Positions 1 through 10,336 of a stretch of DNA of 64,000 nt are shown in pieces (position 1 is the stretch's first letter; every line of letters begins with the position of its first letter). The translations under genes and the position numbers were made by a program. Under the pieces are notes generated by a model, which saw only the letters and a program-made list of their open reading frames with translations, was not told the DNA's origin and did not search any database. Where the stretch lies: the NCBI GenBank assembly GCA_032716605.1, contig CM064495.1, positions 21,195,676 to 21,259,675 on the forward strand, written 5' to 3'. The stretch is from Paralithodes platypus. Lineage: Eukaryota > Arthropoda > Malacostraca > Decapoda > Lithodidae.

Positions 1-3
1 CGC

Positions 4-9
<6 letters not shown>

Positions 10-68
<59 letters not shown>
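10..68. repeat. (CT)n microsatellite
   Basis: A nearly pure CT dinucleotide run opens the window. It is a simple repeat with no coding meaning, one of several CT tracts here. Confidence 0.97.
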
Positions 69-72
<4 letters not shown>

Positions 73-344
73 GCATATCAGACTGAATCTTTGTGATTAG
101 TAGTAATATTTAGGATAAAATGAAAATATATCATGACATATTTGTTGGGAGGTTTACCTGCGCGCTGTGTAAAAATCAATGTGGCTAATTAGCTTCAGAA
201 GAGACTTTCTCTTTAATGACTCTTATTTCAAAGTCCTATTAATTACCAGTGTTGGAGTATTGTGTCCTCCCTTGCCTTCCTGCTTCCCTACTATTATTTT
301 ACTCTATATTAATGATTTCCTCTAGTTCAGAGTATACATTGTTC

Positions 345-418
345 ACTCTCTTTAATATATTAATGAAGAGAAGGCGGAGAGCCAGGCACGACTCCACGGT
401 TGTTTACTATACTTCAGA
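345..418 (-). repeat. Dispersed repeat, inverted copy of 2803-2868
   Basis: Read on the minus strand, this stretch matches 2803-2868 on the plus strand over about 65 bases, including GTCTGAAGTATAGTAAAC and GGAGTCGTG. It directly follows the 3' end of the SINE at 421-561, so it may be the SINE's genomic neighbour or part of a longer repeat unit. Identity is high but imperfect. Confidence 0.6.
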
Positions 419-420
419 CA

Positions 421-561
421 TTATTATGTTACCTGCACCAACCGACTATACTCCTAAACTCAATTAATGTAATCAACAAATACATGTGGCAGTCCAGGGA
501 TTCGAACCTAGGATGCTCACACCGAAATTCAGTGCATTTATCCATTGCGCTACGAAGACAG
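421..561 (-). mobile_element. tRNA-derived SINE, copy 1
   Basis: On the minus strand this starts with a tRNA-like head: an A-box-like TAGCGCAATGGA, a TTCG at the anticodon position, and the B-box GGTTCGAATCC at about 496-506. A non-tRNA body of about 60 bases follows. A second copy lies on the plus strand at 43931-44069 with the same head and body. The presence of the same tail in both copies argues against a working tRNA gene. The parent tRNA is uncertain; TCG at the anticodon position would suggest Arg. Confidence 0.75.
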
Positions 562-1557
562 TTAAAGAATGGTGGACAAGCCTACGATTTATTATGCAGT
601 TTCGAATCCTTCATATCAATCTAAGCATGTACACACTTTCCAACTGTGCTATCATAGGCTATGGGTAGATGAATGGAAGGAGTAATGTCAAGTCAATCAT
701 CTGGTATATAGCATGTCCACCTTAAAAGTATACCACATAATTCTACCTCAATTAAATTTCTCAATTTTTGTTTTATAAACGAGCTAAACGTTAATGCATA
801 AATATTAAAACGTACAACTATGAAATCACCACTTACAACACGTTTTACACAATTATAAATAAATGCATACAATTACAATGTAAGTTCACCAATCATAGCT
901 CTGTTTTACATTAAAGAATATATGTCACAAATTTAGAATGAGACTTTGACTAAAATATATAAAAGTAAATCAATAAAGCACGACAAACTTTGAGGTGCCA
1001 TTCAGTAATTATTATTATTGTCATTAACTTAGTTTTCGAAGTGAGCGTTAACAAAGTATCGAACCACTGTCTACATTCCTAATCAGCTTGACATATAATA
1101 TTTAATAGTAATGACGTTCATATTATTATATACGTCCAACGTTTATATGTTTTACAACATACGGTAGTTTAAATCAATTATCCATGTAGTGATTCGTATT
1201 CTAGAAAATTATATTTATAATAAGTTATAAGCTTGTTACGAATTTAGGCAATGGTTCGAGACTTCGTTAACTTTCACTTCGAACACTAACAAAATTAAAA
1301 TATTTTTTACTAATTAGGACCTCACCGCTTTTCGCGCATTTAATATTGGAGTCCGACCTCATTCTGTGACATACATTCTTAAGTGTAAGATGGAGATATG
1401 AGTGGTAGGTATATATTGTATTTGTATGCATTATATATCTAACTCTTTAAGTTAATTAGTGAATTCTTATTGTATTTGTATGCATTAATCTTTAGCTCGT
1501 TTGTAAAAAAACTAAAACTAAATAATTATGTCCCAAACTGCATTTTCAGAAATTTCA
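562..1557. other. AT-rich intergenic DNA
   Basis: No coding frame, repeat end or RNA gene could be recognised. Short open frames here are chance readings of AT-rich sequence. Confidence 0.6.
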
Positions 1558-1887
1558 TTAACCCGTTCAGTACCAGCGACGGCAGAGAGCCGTCGGTAGA
1601 TAAATCACTCCCCAGTCCCAGCGACGGCTGCCAACCGTCAGTAATATACGATCCTTGTAACTACCAGTATCAGGCAGTACCTGGTACCACGACGTTTGAA
1701 CACTGCTCTAAGACCTTGGCATCACTTCTCGGCTTATATCCAAGCCCCCACATGCTGGGAGAGGCAGTATTCCTCCCTCTTTTAAGGTGGGAGGTTGTTA
1801 TATCTTGCCTCTTAAGCCATTTTGGCCACATTTCTTGGGACTGGGGAGTACATTTATGCTAGTACCCTGTGGTACAGAAGGGGTTAA
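1558..1887 (+). mobile_element. TTAA element, group A (complete)
   Basis: A non-autonomous element of about 322 bp with TTAA at both edges (1558-1561 and 1884-1887). The ends are inverted: CCCGTTCAGTACCA at the left and TGGTACAGAAGGGG at the right. Two GCGACGG-containing hairpins sit near the left end. Other copies are at 3026 (partial) and 51495-51790 (inverted). TTAA flanks are the target duplication of piggyBac-superfamily elements. No transposase is present. Its right TTAA is also the left TTAA of the next element. Confidence 0.8.
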
Positions 1888-2264
1888 GGGGGGTGACATG
1901 TTTTTGTTCTGTCCTTTTCTCTCTTTCTCTGGCTTGTATCCATTTGGCCCCATTGAGCCTACTGTTTTAAGATGTTTATCCCCATCCAGGTGTCAATTTT
2001 TTACTGGTGAGCGGTAGCGAGCCAGCATATTTTTTATTTTTGTTTGACAGCAGGCTAAATTTGTAAATTTTTTGATAGAAAAATTTCTCCGGCGCAGCCG
2101 GATTTCTTCATATATTGCTGGCTCGCTATCGCTCGCCAGGAAGAAATCGACACCTAGATGGGGATAAACGTCTTAAAATAGTTGGCTGAATGGGGCCGAA
2201 TGGATACAAGCCAGAGAAAGAGAGAAAAGGACATAAATAACAAAAAGCAGGTCACCCCCCTTAA
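1884..2264. mobile_element. TTAA foldback element, group B
   Basis: This element is a near-palindrome. About 145 bases from the left edge (TTAAGGGGGGTGACATG onward) pair with the reverse complement of the right edge, leaving a loop of about 80 bases. TTAA occurs at both edges and is shared with the neighbouring elements on each side. The long inverted repeats include a GGATAAAC-containing block and GCGAGCCAGCA. A half copy lies at 54302-54446. Nothing is coded. It would fold into a strong hairpin in single-stranded DNA or RNA. Confidence 0.8.
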
Positions 2265-2744
2265 CCCCTCTTTGGCGGGACCGGACTTAAGTCGGTCTAG
2301 AGAAGAAAGGACTATGTGGCGGGGACCGACTTAAAGCGGTGTGCAATTTTGAGCAATAATTGGTCTGAGAGAGAGAGACTAGCGGTGGGAGGAGCGTAGG
2401 TCGGCTCTGAACGTTCGGCACGGGTCCCGCGGCAACTGCCATCCCCTCCACACACATCCACACTCATTACCTTGCTACACAGGGAATTATGTAAGGAAAT
2501 TACCGTATTTTAGGGATTTTTCCTTCGTCTTGCACGATCGTTGCAAGAGAACGCGTGGTCGTAGAAGGATGTTTCTGGTGTCATTGGAAAGCTCAATTAT
2601 CGCCCTTTCAGGGATATATAATTGTATTACGCTCTGGCTCTTGTTTATGCATGAAAAAGAGCATGGAAACAAGGTCGTTTAGGGTAAAACTACCCGCTTG
2701 GCGGGTAGTAGAAGTTACTGACGGGCCCGCTCGTAAGGCGTTAA
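2261..2744 (+). mobile_element. TTAA element, group E, divergent copy
   Basis: TTAA occurs at 2261-2264 and 2741-2744. The interior carries the group marker GGTGTCATTGGAAAGCTC followed by CCTTTCAGGGATA, also found in the copies at 39230-39716 and 45231-45717. A GCACGATCGTTGCAAGA-type hairpin precedes it. It is the third element in a chain in which neighbours share a single TTAA. Any open frames inside it are not genes. Confidence 0.75.
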
Positions 2745-3025
2745 GGTGGAACATCATTATTCTTTTAAGGTGGATATACTGTATATCTGATGATGTACTA
2801 GGAATGTCTGAAGTATAGTAAACACAACCATGGAGTCGTGTCTGGCTTTCATCCTTCTCTTCATTTATATAATCCGGTACCCTAGAGGTCAACCTATTAC
2901 GGATATATATTAATTATTCAGCCAGTGTAGCATATATAGCCAGTACTATGCATCCTCACCATATTGTGTAAGCCTCCCAAGCTGGTGAGCTGTCTCGTGT
3001 GGTTCAGGATGACTAGTCGGCTTCT
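2745..3025. other. Short spacer with the dispersed repeat copy
   Basis: Contains the plus-strand copy (2803-2868) of the repeat at 345-418. Nothing else was recognised. Confidence 0.55.
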
Positions 3026-3330
3026 TTAACCCCTCAAATACCAGCGACGGCGAATCGCCGTCAGTTGATAAGTCACTCCCCAGTCCCAGCGACGGCAAAA
3101 TGCCGTCGGTAATGTACTTTCCTTGTAACTGCCTGTACCTGGTACCACGACTGTTTGAGCACTGCTCTCGATATGGCAACACTTCTCAGCTTCTATAAGA
3201 CCCACTGAAGGGTGGGAGAACTAGTCTTGCTTCATATTTTGAGGTGGAAAGTTGTTCTCTCTTGCTATTTTGGCCACAGTGCTTGGGACTGCAGGGACTT
3301 TGATAAATGTTTACCTATGGTCCCATCAAA
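3026..3330 (+). mobile_element. TTAA element, group A, right end degraded
   Basis: Starts with TTAACCCCTCAAATACCAG and follows the 1558 copy through both GCGACGG hairpins, the CTGGTACCACGAC block and the CTTGGGACTG block. The right terminal repeat and its TTAA are not recognisable, so the right edge is approximate. It is an older copy than 1558-1887. Confidence 0.65.
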
Positions 3331-3399
3331 ATATCCTCTAGTAACCTATTAAAAACTGTTCAGGGGACTGGTTAGAACTTGTAGGATGTTTAATTGAAT

Positions 3400-3772
3400 G
3401 TCTGAAATCAGTATTTACTGAGAAATAACCGTCTTAGAAATAGACCTTTCCAATGACACCTGGAATCATATCTGTACGACCACTGGTTGCCGTGCAACAA
3501 TATTGCACAGGTGACGCTAAATCGGTAAAAATTAGGGAGTTTGAGCGGTTTGAGCTATTCCCAAGTCTGTAAGGGAGCTGGAGATGTCTCCCACTGTCAC
3601 TATAGTCACCGCCCAGACACGGCTGGCGATGGATGGAACGGACCCGCGCTGCTTATACTCGCTCGCCTGCCTCCCAGGCTTTGTACTACGCAGATATTCG
3701 GCAATTGTCATATGACAAGTGCCGCAGTGATGACTGTATTTTTTATATAACAGCCCGCAGTCATTGAGTTAA
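3400..3772 (-). mobile_element. TTAA element, group E, decayed copy
   Basis: On the minus strand this carries the marker GGTGTCATTGGAAAGG, preceded by a TTGCAC...hairpin, and ends at TTAA (3769-3772). The other edge is not clear. It matches the copies at 2261 and 39230 only in blocks. The boundary at 3400 is an estimate. Confidence 0.5.
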
Positions 3773-4117
3773 GAGGTCATGCATGGTTGGTAAGATGCTA
3801 ACTGGTTCATACTCCTTATATCATGGCATCGAGTCACTGCCGTAACTAAAACATATTTGTATGTACTCCTGTGTAATTATGAGCTGTATACTGTACAGTA
3901 TACTGTATATTCTGTACATAGAGCTACTATATATGTATCTATTTAATTTAAAGTAAGCGATTCGCCCTCAGAAACCATGTACCTAAATTAACAATGGCAT
4001 TTTATCCTCAAACACAAGGGTGAGTTTTAAGTCGTGTTGCTTTAGGCTAGGGATTTTAAGTACAGAGAAGAGATACAGTCTTCTATTTTTTCTAAATATG
4101 TCACTGCAGCAATGCAG

Positions 4118-4604
4118 TGTACACTCGGCCGCAATTCCGCGTCAGGTCAGGTGAAAGTATTGAGGGATAAACCTTTACAATGGCACCCACGCGTAGGGTT
4201 TAAGTAAATTTGTTGTATAGTTTGTTCGCTCAGAATATAGTTAGATCTCACACTCCCCTCCCTGAATCAATTGAATATTTTCTTCCATAGATGGCGCCGA
4301 TTTATGGGAAGGCAGGGTGAGCTTGTCGTAGTGTTACAAGTGTAGGAAACAGTTGGGGGGGGGGGGGACATACTGTAGTTTAGTTGCTTACAATTAACGT
4401 GATATATATGCTGCTAGTGAACATTCCTGGACAGTTATTATTGAGTTGATGACATTTGTTAACATGCAGTGAAGAATGCTAGGCTTATTTCACTTCTACT
4501 TGTTCATAAATAATGTTCCTGAACCTGAAACTAATTTTGTAATGAGCAGTATATTCCCTCCTTCAGTAGCTGAAACGTCTCTCTCTCTCTCTCTCTCTCT
4601 TGGT
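4118..4604 (+). repeat. Dispersed repeat copy A (empty site for the BEL element)
   Basis: This stretch matches, in inverted orientation, the DNA on both sides of the BEL/Pao element at 20329-28380. The part up to about 4340 pairs with 28381-28572, and the part from about 4340 to 4604 pairs with 20085-20328. Shared blocks include the GTACACTCGGCCGCAATT edge, the run of G at 4356-4369, GTGATATATAT, GTTCATAAATAATGTTCC and the CT tract. It shows the target before the BEL insertion. Confidence 0.75.
4578..4600. repeat. (CT)n microsatellite
   Basis: Perfect CT run at the end of dispersed repeat copy A. The inverted copy has an interrupted GA tract at the same place. Confidence 0.95.
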
Positions 4605-4639
4605 TATCAGAGGTATACAGTATGTTTAAATTACACTCT

Positions 4640-6437
4640 TAGATATGTCCATCTATAATTTACATTATTAAATCACATTATTGAATTCATTTATTAATTT
4701 GATGATAACTAGAGAAGAATATATTTTGAAGTAGCATAACGAAGTAACATATTATACAGTCGCAGCAAATATAATTATCCACCTTCCTCTCCCTCTCTGA
4801 GTTCGGCCTTTATGTTTCTATCCTACTTGTCGCTAAGGGATTAAGGGAGGTAAGGGTATGGAGGTGGCGAACAATGGGTGATTATCATTATTATTATTAT
4901 TATAATGAGTAATAGGTGGGGAAGTTGTGGTGAGATTGTTTAGACTGGTGGATTAATGTATAATAACTGTATATTTAGGATATTTCAGTACATGTTGTTT
5001 TGGTCAGTGTCACCATTAAAAGGTGCCGTTGTTCATGTAACTATACATTAGGAATACTATTAGGCATATTATATCCACATTAGCTAGATAATAATACAGC
5101 TTGTTAGTTGAACGACTGGTTTAGCAAAAAAAGAATTAGATAGATACAGTATATGATGGTTTCCCTACAAGTAATACTTGGATAACAATTATTAGTATCA
5201 GCATTATAACTTCAACTATTTACAGTGGAATTAAATTATTCAAATAACACATCCTCATTTTTGTGTGTTTGTGTGTGTGTGGGCGATCGGGACACGAATG
5301 CATATAGGTTTCGTGTTCGTGGACGGGTGGAAATTATAAAGCTAAATATGTGTCTGTCCTATATATTCCATGTCTTATTATTGTATCTGTTTTCATACTG
5401 ACATGTCCTGATTTACTTTTTACTTTGTAATAGCTATGCACGATTATTCAGCATAATTCACTAAATGGTGCTAAATACCGGTATAGTTATGTATATAATG
5501 AATGATGCATTAGGATCCCTTTAGATGCTCCCTTGTCCGCTTGCTTATATTAAAGATGAGATATTTCAACAATCACCCTGTTTATTAAATTGAGCATACT
5601 GCTTATCATGGTGCCAATATACTTTATGCTTCCTCATACAACTTCAGCTAATCATTGCACACAAATCTTGATGTCATAATATCATAGGCCTATTTCGTGA
5701 ACTCGCCAATCTGATCTATCTATCTATATCTCTATCTATCTATCTATCTATATCTATCTATTTATTGACAGACTATCCTAACCCCCAGAGGAGTTGGACG
5801 CGAAAGTATCACCTTCATATGCCTCTGTAAGCCGAGGCAACTCATTCGGTTATCTATGTTTTTATATTTGTTCACTATATGTTCACGATAAATGTGTAGC
5901 TTGACAATACAGGTTTATTGCGCAGTGCAATATAACTATGACGAAATATTTATGAACCTGTTAGTAACCATTATGTTTGCGATAATGTGAGCAATTGATA
6001 AAGGTATATTCAATTAGCTCCTGCAATTATAATAATTTAATTGATATTAATTAGACAGTCCTAGTAAAGTAAATAGATCAAGGGAATAATGTTTTGGGGA
6101 AATAATGCAATGCAATTATCGGGGGCAATTTACTCTAGGTAACAGAGGTTGCTTTGACAACAAACCTTGAATACTTCTTGTATCACATTGTCTTATATTA
6201 TCAAACTTGGTAATATGTACCAAACCACATGTAAAGAGTATAACATATAAGTATAAAACAATTATTTGTGTGGAATAATACTATCTGTGTATACCCTGGT
6301 CTATCTGTAATATCTAATAATCTAAGATTAGTTGCAGTTGCTCATAGTTTCATTGTTACCCAGGCAATGAAGACATTATTTATCAATACAATATTTACTA
6401 CATAGAATAAATCGAGTAATTGACACAGTGCAACTTA
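4640..6437. other. AT-rich intergenic DNA with simple repeats
   Basis: No gene or transposon end was recognised. It contains a TATC tract at 5715-5763 and a short GT run near 5261-5282. Confidence 0.6.
5715..5763. repeat. (TATC)n microsatellite
   Basis: Imperfect tetranucleotide repeat with TATC and ATC units. Some LINE tails in this window are also tetranucleotide repeats, but no LINE sequence was recognised next to this one. Confidence 0.9.
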
Positions 6438-6482
6438 TCTCTCTCTCTCTCTCTCTCTCTCGCTCTCTCTCTCTCACTCTTT
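6438..6482. repeat. (CT)n microsatellite
   Basis: CT run with single-base interruptions. Confidence 0.95.
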
Positions 6483-7011
6483 CTGAGAAACCAGACTTGG
6501 CTTTTCCGTGATACCAACAGGTTTTCCATATACGTTTGTAATTATTGTTCTTATTGTTTTTATGTTAGCACATATTTATTATTCGCATTCATCTATATTC
6601 TATAATGAAAGTTAATCAGAAATAGTGTTATTGGTACTGAAGCTGAGTAGTTAAGGTAATAGAATTTGCCCTGAAACATTTTGGTGGCCCTTACGAGTAA
6701 GAAATGTGTATGTTTAGCAGTAGGAGAAGTTTTGGTAAGGGGCTCTTTATGAAGATCCATACTAATTTCAACCTAATGTCGGAGAGCAATAAAGGCGAAA
6801 CGAGACTCAAACTATGCAGAATGGGGGAGGAAAGGGGCAGTTTAGCTTGATACACAGGAATATCGACTTTACATCACCACCAACACAGAAGCATTTTGTA
6901 TATAAGTTAAGTATTGTTGCCAGCTACTCTAAATATTCCTCTCATGCCACACACACGCATCACACTGTTTTTCTTACACCGATAAATTACTCTCCGGCTG
7001 TCCTTTCTTGA

Positions 7012-8366
7012 AGACCTCTTCTAGCCGGAGACATCGAGAGCAACCCAGGACCCACCTACAAATACATGTGTCCTACATGCTCAAAACCTATCACTTCGAG
7101 TCGCCCCACAAAGGGTTCAGTTTTCTGCAATTCATGCGGGAACTGGACCCATTTCACTTGCCTCCACGGAACACTAAACAAACACCTGGACCTATTCCTC
7201 ATTTTCCCAGTCAAACCACTCCCCTACAACCCGTATATCTCTCCTTCCCAACCCACCAAACCTTTCCATACCATCCACACTCTCAACCCCTCACACCACA
7301 CTCCAACCTAATCCATTCATACCCTCATCTCCTGCACCCCAATCCCCACCTCCACCACCACCTCACCCATCTCCCTCTTCCCTGCCACCCACCCTCACCC
7401 CCTCCATCACTCCCACCCCATCCCCGTGCAGCAGCACCTAACAAACACTGCGCACACAACATTAACATTCTTCAATTAAACATAGATGGCATTAACACAA
7501 ACAAACACAAACTCTCACACTTCATCAAACAACACAACATACACATTGCCATCTTACAAGAAACAAAACTCTGCACAACACAAAAAACACCTACTTTTCA
7601 TGATTTCACCACCATCAGACAAGACTGGACCGTCGGCGGTGGCGGCGGCCTCATCACCTTAGTTAAGAGAAATAACCTATACAGACACCAGTGCACATAC
7701 CAAATCCCTCCTCCCCCCAAATGATAACACAACAGAAATTCAATCCATCAAAATATGCACTGGCAACAAATCCAACATAACCATCATAAACATATACATC
7801 CATCCCCCAAACATCCCCTACAGTACCTAACTAATACAGACCACAATTACAACAAATCACAAACACCCCACACATATTCCTGGGTGGTGACTTCAATGCC
7901 AAGACTTCAGCCTCGAAAGAGGGCTGGCCCTACAAAGCCAATCAGACAGCCTTTCTATCCTTAACGACACCCATCAACATACACATACTCCCCACCAAGC
8001 CCTCTTTGATCCATCATCTCCAATATCACCTTTTGCTCCCCAGAACTCACCCCCACAACATCCTGGAGGGTGGTAGAAACCTTAGGCTCCGACCACCTCC
8101 CAATCATTATCACCACCAAAAGCAGACTCACCCCAGCTAGCCACAGATACACATACACCAACTATAAAAGAGCCAAATGGGAAGCTTTCACAAACGAGAC
8201 CGAACAACACTTTGAAACCCTAAATAGCGCACCCATCACAAACATCAACAATGCTGTCCACACATTCAACATAGCTATCCAAAACGCTGAAAAGAAACAC
8301 ATTCCAAGAGGCAACAGAAAAAGACAACCCCAACTTCTCACCAGAAATTCAAAACCCCATCCGTGG
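7012..8366 (+). pseudogene. LINE I polyprotein N-part: 2A-like motif, zinc finger, endonuclease (broken)
   Basis: The frame from 7012 (just after a TGA at 7009-7011) reads AGDIESNPGP at 7024-7053, then a finger with CPTC, CNSCGNW and HFTC (7066-7180). This pattern is PHD/RING-like and is common in LINE ORFs. A frameshift near 7200 moves to a proline- and histidine-rich linker and then the endonuclease start, LQLNIDGINTNK, with the catalytic-type QETKL. More frameshifts follow. The late endonuclease motifs are FLGGDFNAK near 7885 and GSDHLPII near 8080. In this family the endonuclease nicks the target DNA to prime reverse transcription. At least three frame breaks make it inactive as read. Confidence 0.8.
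7024..7053 (+). other. 2A-like ribosome-skipping motif in LINE I
   Basis: The sequence encodes AGDIESNPGP, which fits the 2A core D-x-E-x-N-P-G-P. Such motifs make ribosomes skip the bond between the last Gly and Pro, releasing an upstream peptide. They are known from RNA viruses and from several APE-type LINEs. It lies just before the zinc finger, the expected place at the N-terminus of a LINE ORF. An in-frame TGA lies 4 codons upstream of the motif's first residue. Function is inferred from sequence only. Confidence 0.7.
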
Positions 8367-8371
8367 CCGAG

Positions 8372-8487
8372 GACCCTCTGAGAGTGCTGAACGTATTACT
8401 GAGGTAATCCTCTCGGGCATGGAAGCGTACATTCCATTTTCTTTCTCTCAGTCTATGCAAAAAAATCTTGGTTTACTCACGCTTGTT
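8372..8487 (+). pseudogene. LINE II linker fragment before RT
   Basis: Reads EDPLESAERITEVILSGMEA and continues to the solo LTR at 8488. After the LTR, at 10268-10335, the same frame goes on with STDVHNKEEAFKRNRRLK. This is the segment between endonuclease and RT in Jockey/CR1-like LINEs. It lacks the endonuclease itself, so this LINE II copy began as a 5' truncation. Confidence 0.6.
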
Positions 8488-10267
8488 TGTGACGCCTGCA
8501 GCTTAGCAGAATGCCACGTGGGCTCAGCCACTCGCTTTCCCACTCGCTAACACTCGCCAGGGCAATGAATTTGGCTACAGTCTATCTACAATGTTGTACT
8601 TTCTTTCTTGTGAATCGTCATGTCACGGGCAGTATAGAAGTGGTCTTTATTTTCGTCTGTGACAATGCATTATATTTTATATCATCAGTTATAAGTTTAA
8701 TGTATAAGACTGAATGATACAGCTAGAGAGTGTGAGTGAGTAAGTGCAGGAGGCAGAGGGTTGTGCGCGTAGTGTTACGCGTTGTCTCGGTGACGTCATA
8801 CCACGGCCGGGCCCTCTGAGTGGCTGGCCGCTTTGCCGCCCTTCTGCCGCAGCAGAAGGTAGTTCCCCCGCACTCCTTGCTGCCTTTGTGCCTTCCTCGC
8901 TCAGAGCTTGCTTGACCAGCATAACCTACACATCTCCCTTGCCATCTGTCCCCGACTTCCACCTATAGAACACTTTCTCTCTCTCTCAACTTCTTACCTC
9001 TTATTCTTCTAATCTATTTAATATCATAACTCCCCTTTGGTTCGGCACGATTTCATATATCGGCCATCGTATTATATGCTGAAGCTCTCAGATATTTCAG
9101 GTTTAGTTAGACATTTTGGAGGGGTTAACATTTTGTCTGTAGAGGTTCGACACACTCGCGGTGTCTCCCTACCTATTTCTTGGTTGTCTGCTGGGCTATT
9201 TAATGCTAGACTGGGGTGAGGCTATTGATGTTGTGATTTCCGATGTGTACCAGGTTTTGTTGAACTTGTACAATCGCAACGGAGGCGTGGGAAGCCTAGG
9301 TTGTCTTTCTGACTGTGTACCTTGTGAGTTTAGCACTGTGTTGTGAGTGAGGGCTTTTGCCTCTGCCACCCAACACTGTGCTAACTCGTTTTGCTTTGAC
9401 TTGAAGAGGGTCGCCAGGAGAGAACCAGATACTAGCGATCTGGATCTCTCAAGAGAGCACCCCGTCATTTAACGTAATTTGGCCGTACAGTCTTAAGGAC
9501 CTCGCTAGGCTACGAGCCGCTTGCTCAGCCATTGTTTCCTAGCCTACAACATCCCAGCTAGACTTTATTCGCCTAGCAGACACCCGATTAGGATTATAAA
9601 CTCTTATGTTATGTATGCAGCATTTTTATTCACGTTGATTGTAAGCCTTGGTTGTTGTTGAGGTGCACAACCTGAGCATGATTTTGCATTGCCTGAGGAA
9701 GTACTTCTTTTGTTGTTGGAGATAATACTATTGTGCATTTATCGTTATTTCCGTGCCAGTTAACACTGTATGTCCCTACACGGTCATATCTTGTTCCTGC
9801 TTTATATAACCGTTCAAAATCCGATTCGATCATCTTAAGCAGCATCAGACTTTTCTTCAGAAGATTCCTGTTCGATGCTTTAGGACTTTCATTCACTTTC
9901 TTTAATATAGGAGTGACAGTTTATTATTGTTTAGAGTAACTTTAATTATACCTTCATCTTGTTTGCATTAAATCATTCCAGTGATTTAATTAAGCGCTCT
10001 ATCTTTTTCCTTGTATACATTATTAACGTAATTGTATGTTGTTGTGATCAGGCTGTATCAGAGATCATCAGCCTGTAGTAGTAGTGCATTTATACCAAGT
10101 TAGAGGATACCCCGCTATCGCAGATTTAACTCTGGAGGGTATAGGTGTTTTTTTTGTGCACCGGCATTATAAGTTCGAGGGTTGGATCTAGTGTTACTGT
10201 TGTGGCTGTGTGCCTTTCTAGTCCAATGATTAAGAGCCCTTGTTTTATAAGAGTCCCGGTCGTAACA
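8488..10267 (+). mobile_element. Solo LTR of a Gmr1-like Gypsy element
   Basis: Begins TGTGACGC and ends GTAACA, as does the 1.85-kb LTR at 56773-58621, and matches it in blocks throughout. Shared blocks include AGCCTAGGTTGTCTT, a GGATCT block with CTCAA, CGCTAGGCTAC, CCCAGCTAGACTTTA and CAGAAGATTCCTG near the end. It is flanked by a 4-bp direct repeat, TGTT (8484-8487 and 10268-10271). No internal coding region remains, so it arose by recombination between two LTRs. It interrupts LINE II. Many substitutions against 56773-58621 show it is an older or different subfamily copy. Confidence 0.8.
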
Positions 10268-10336
10268 TGTTCTACTGATGTCCACAATAAGGAGGAAGCA
10301 TTCAAACGGAACAGACGCCTTAAAACTCAAGAATCT

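Larger units (their letters stand above)
6814..8366 (+). mobile_element. LINE I, 5' part (split by LINE II)
   Basis: The upstream half of a non-LTR retrotransposon. It holds a 2A-like motif, a cysteine-rich finger and an AP-type endonuclease, in DNA strikingly poor in G on the coding strand. The downstream half, with the same composition, resumes at 17092. The endonuclease-to-RT linker breaks at about 8366 where LINE II begins, and the reading continues plausibly at 17093. The 5' boundary is uncertain; coding-frame sequence is open back to 6814. Confidence 0.75.

Noticed and set aside
485..560. tRNA gene
   Set aside because: The A- and B-box sequence is degenerate and is followed by the same tail as a second copy, so it is a SINE head.
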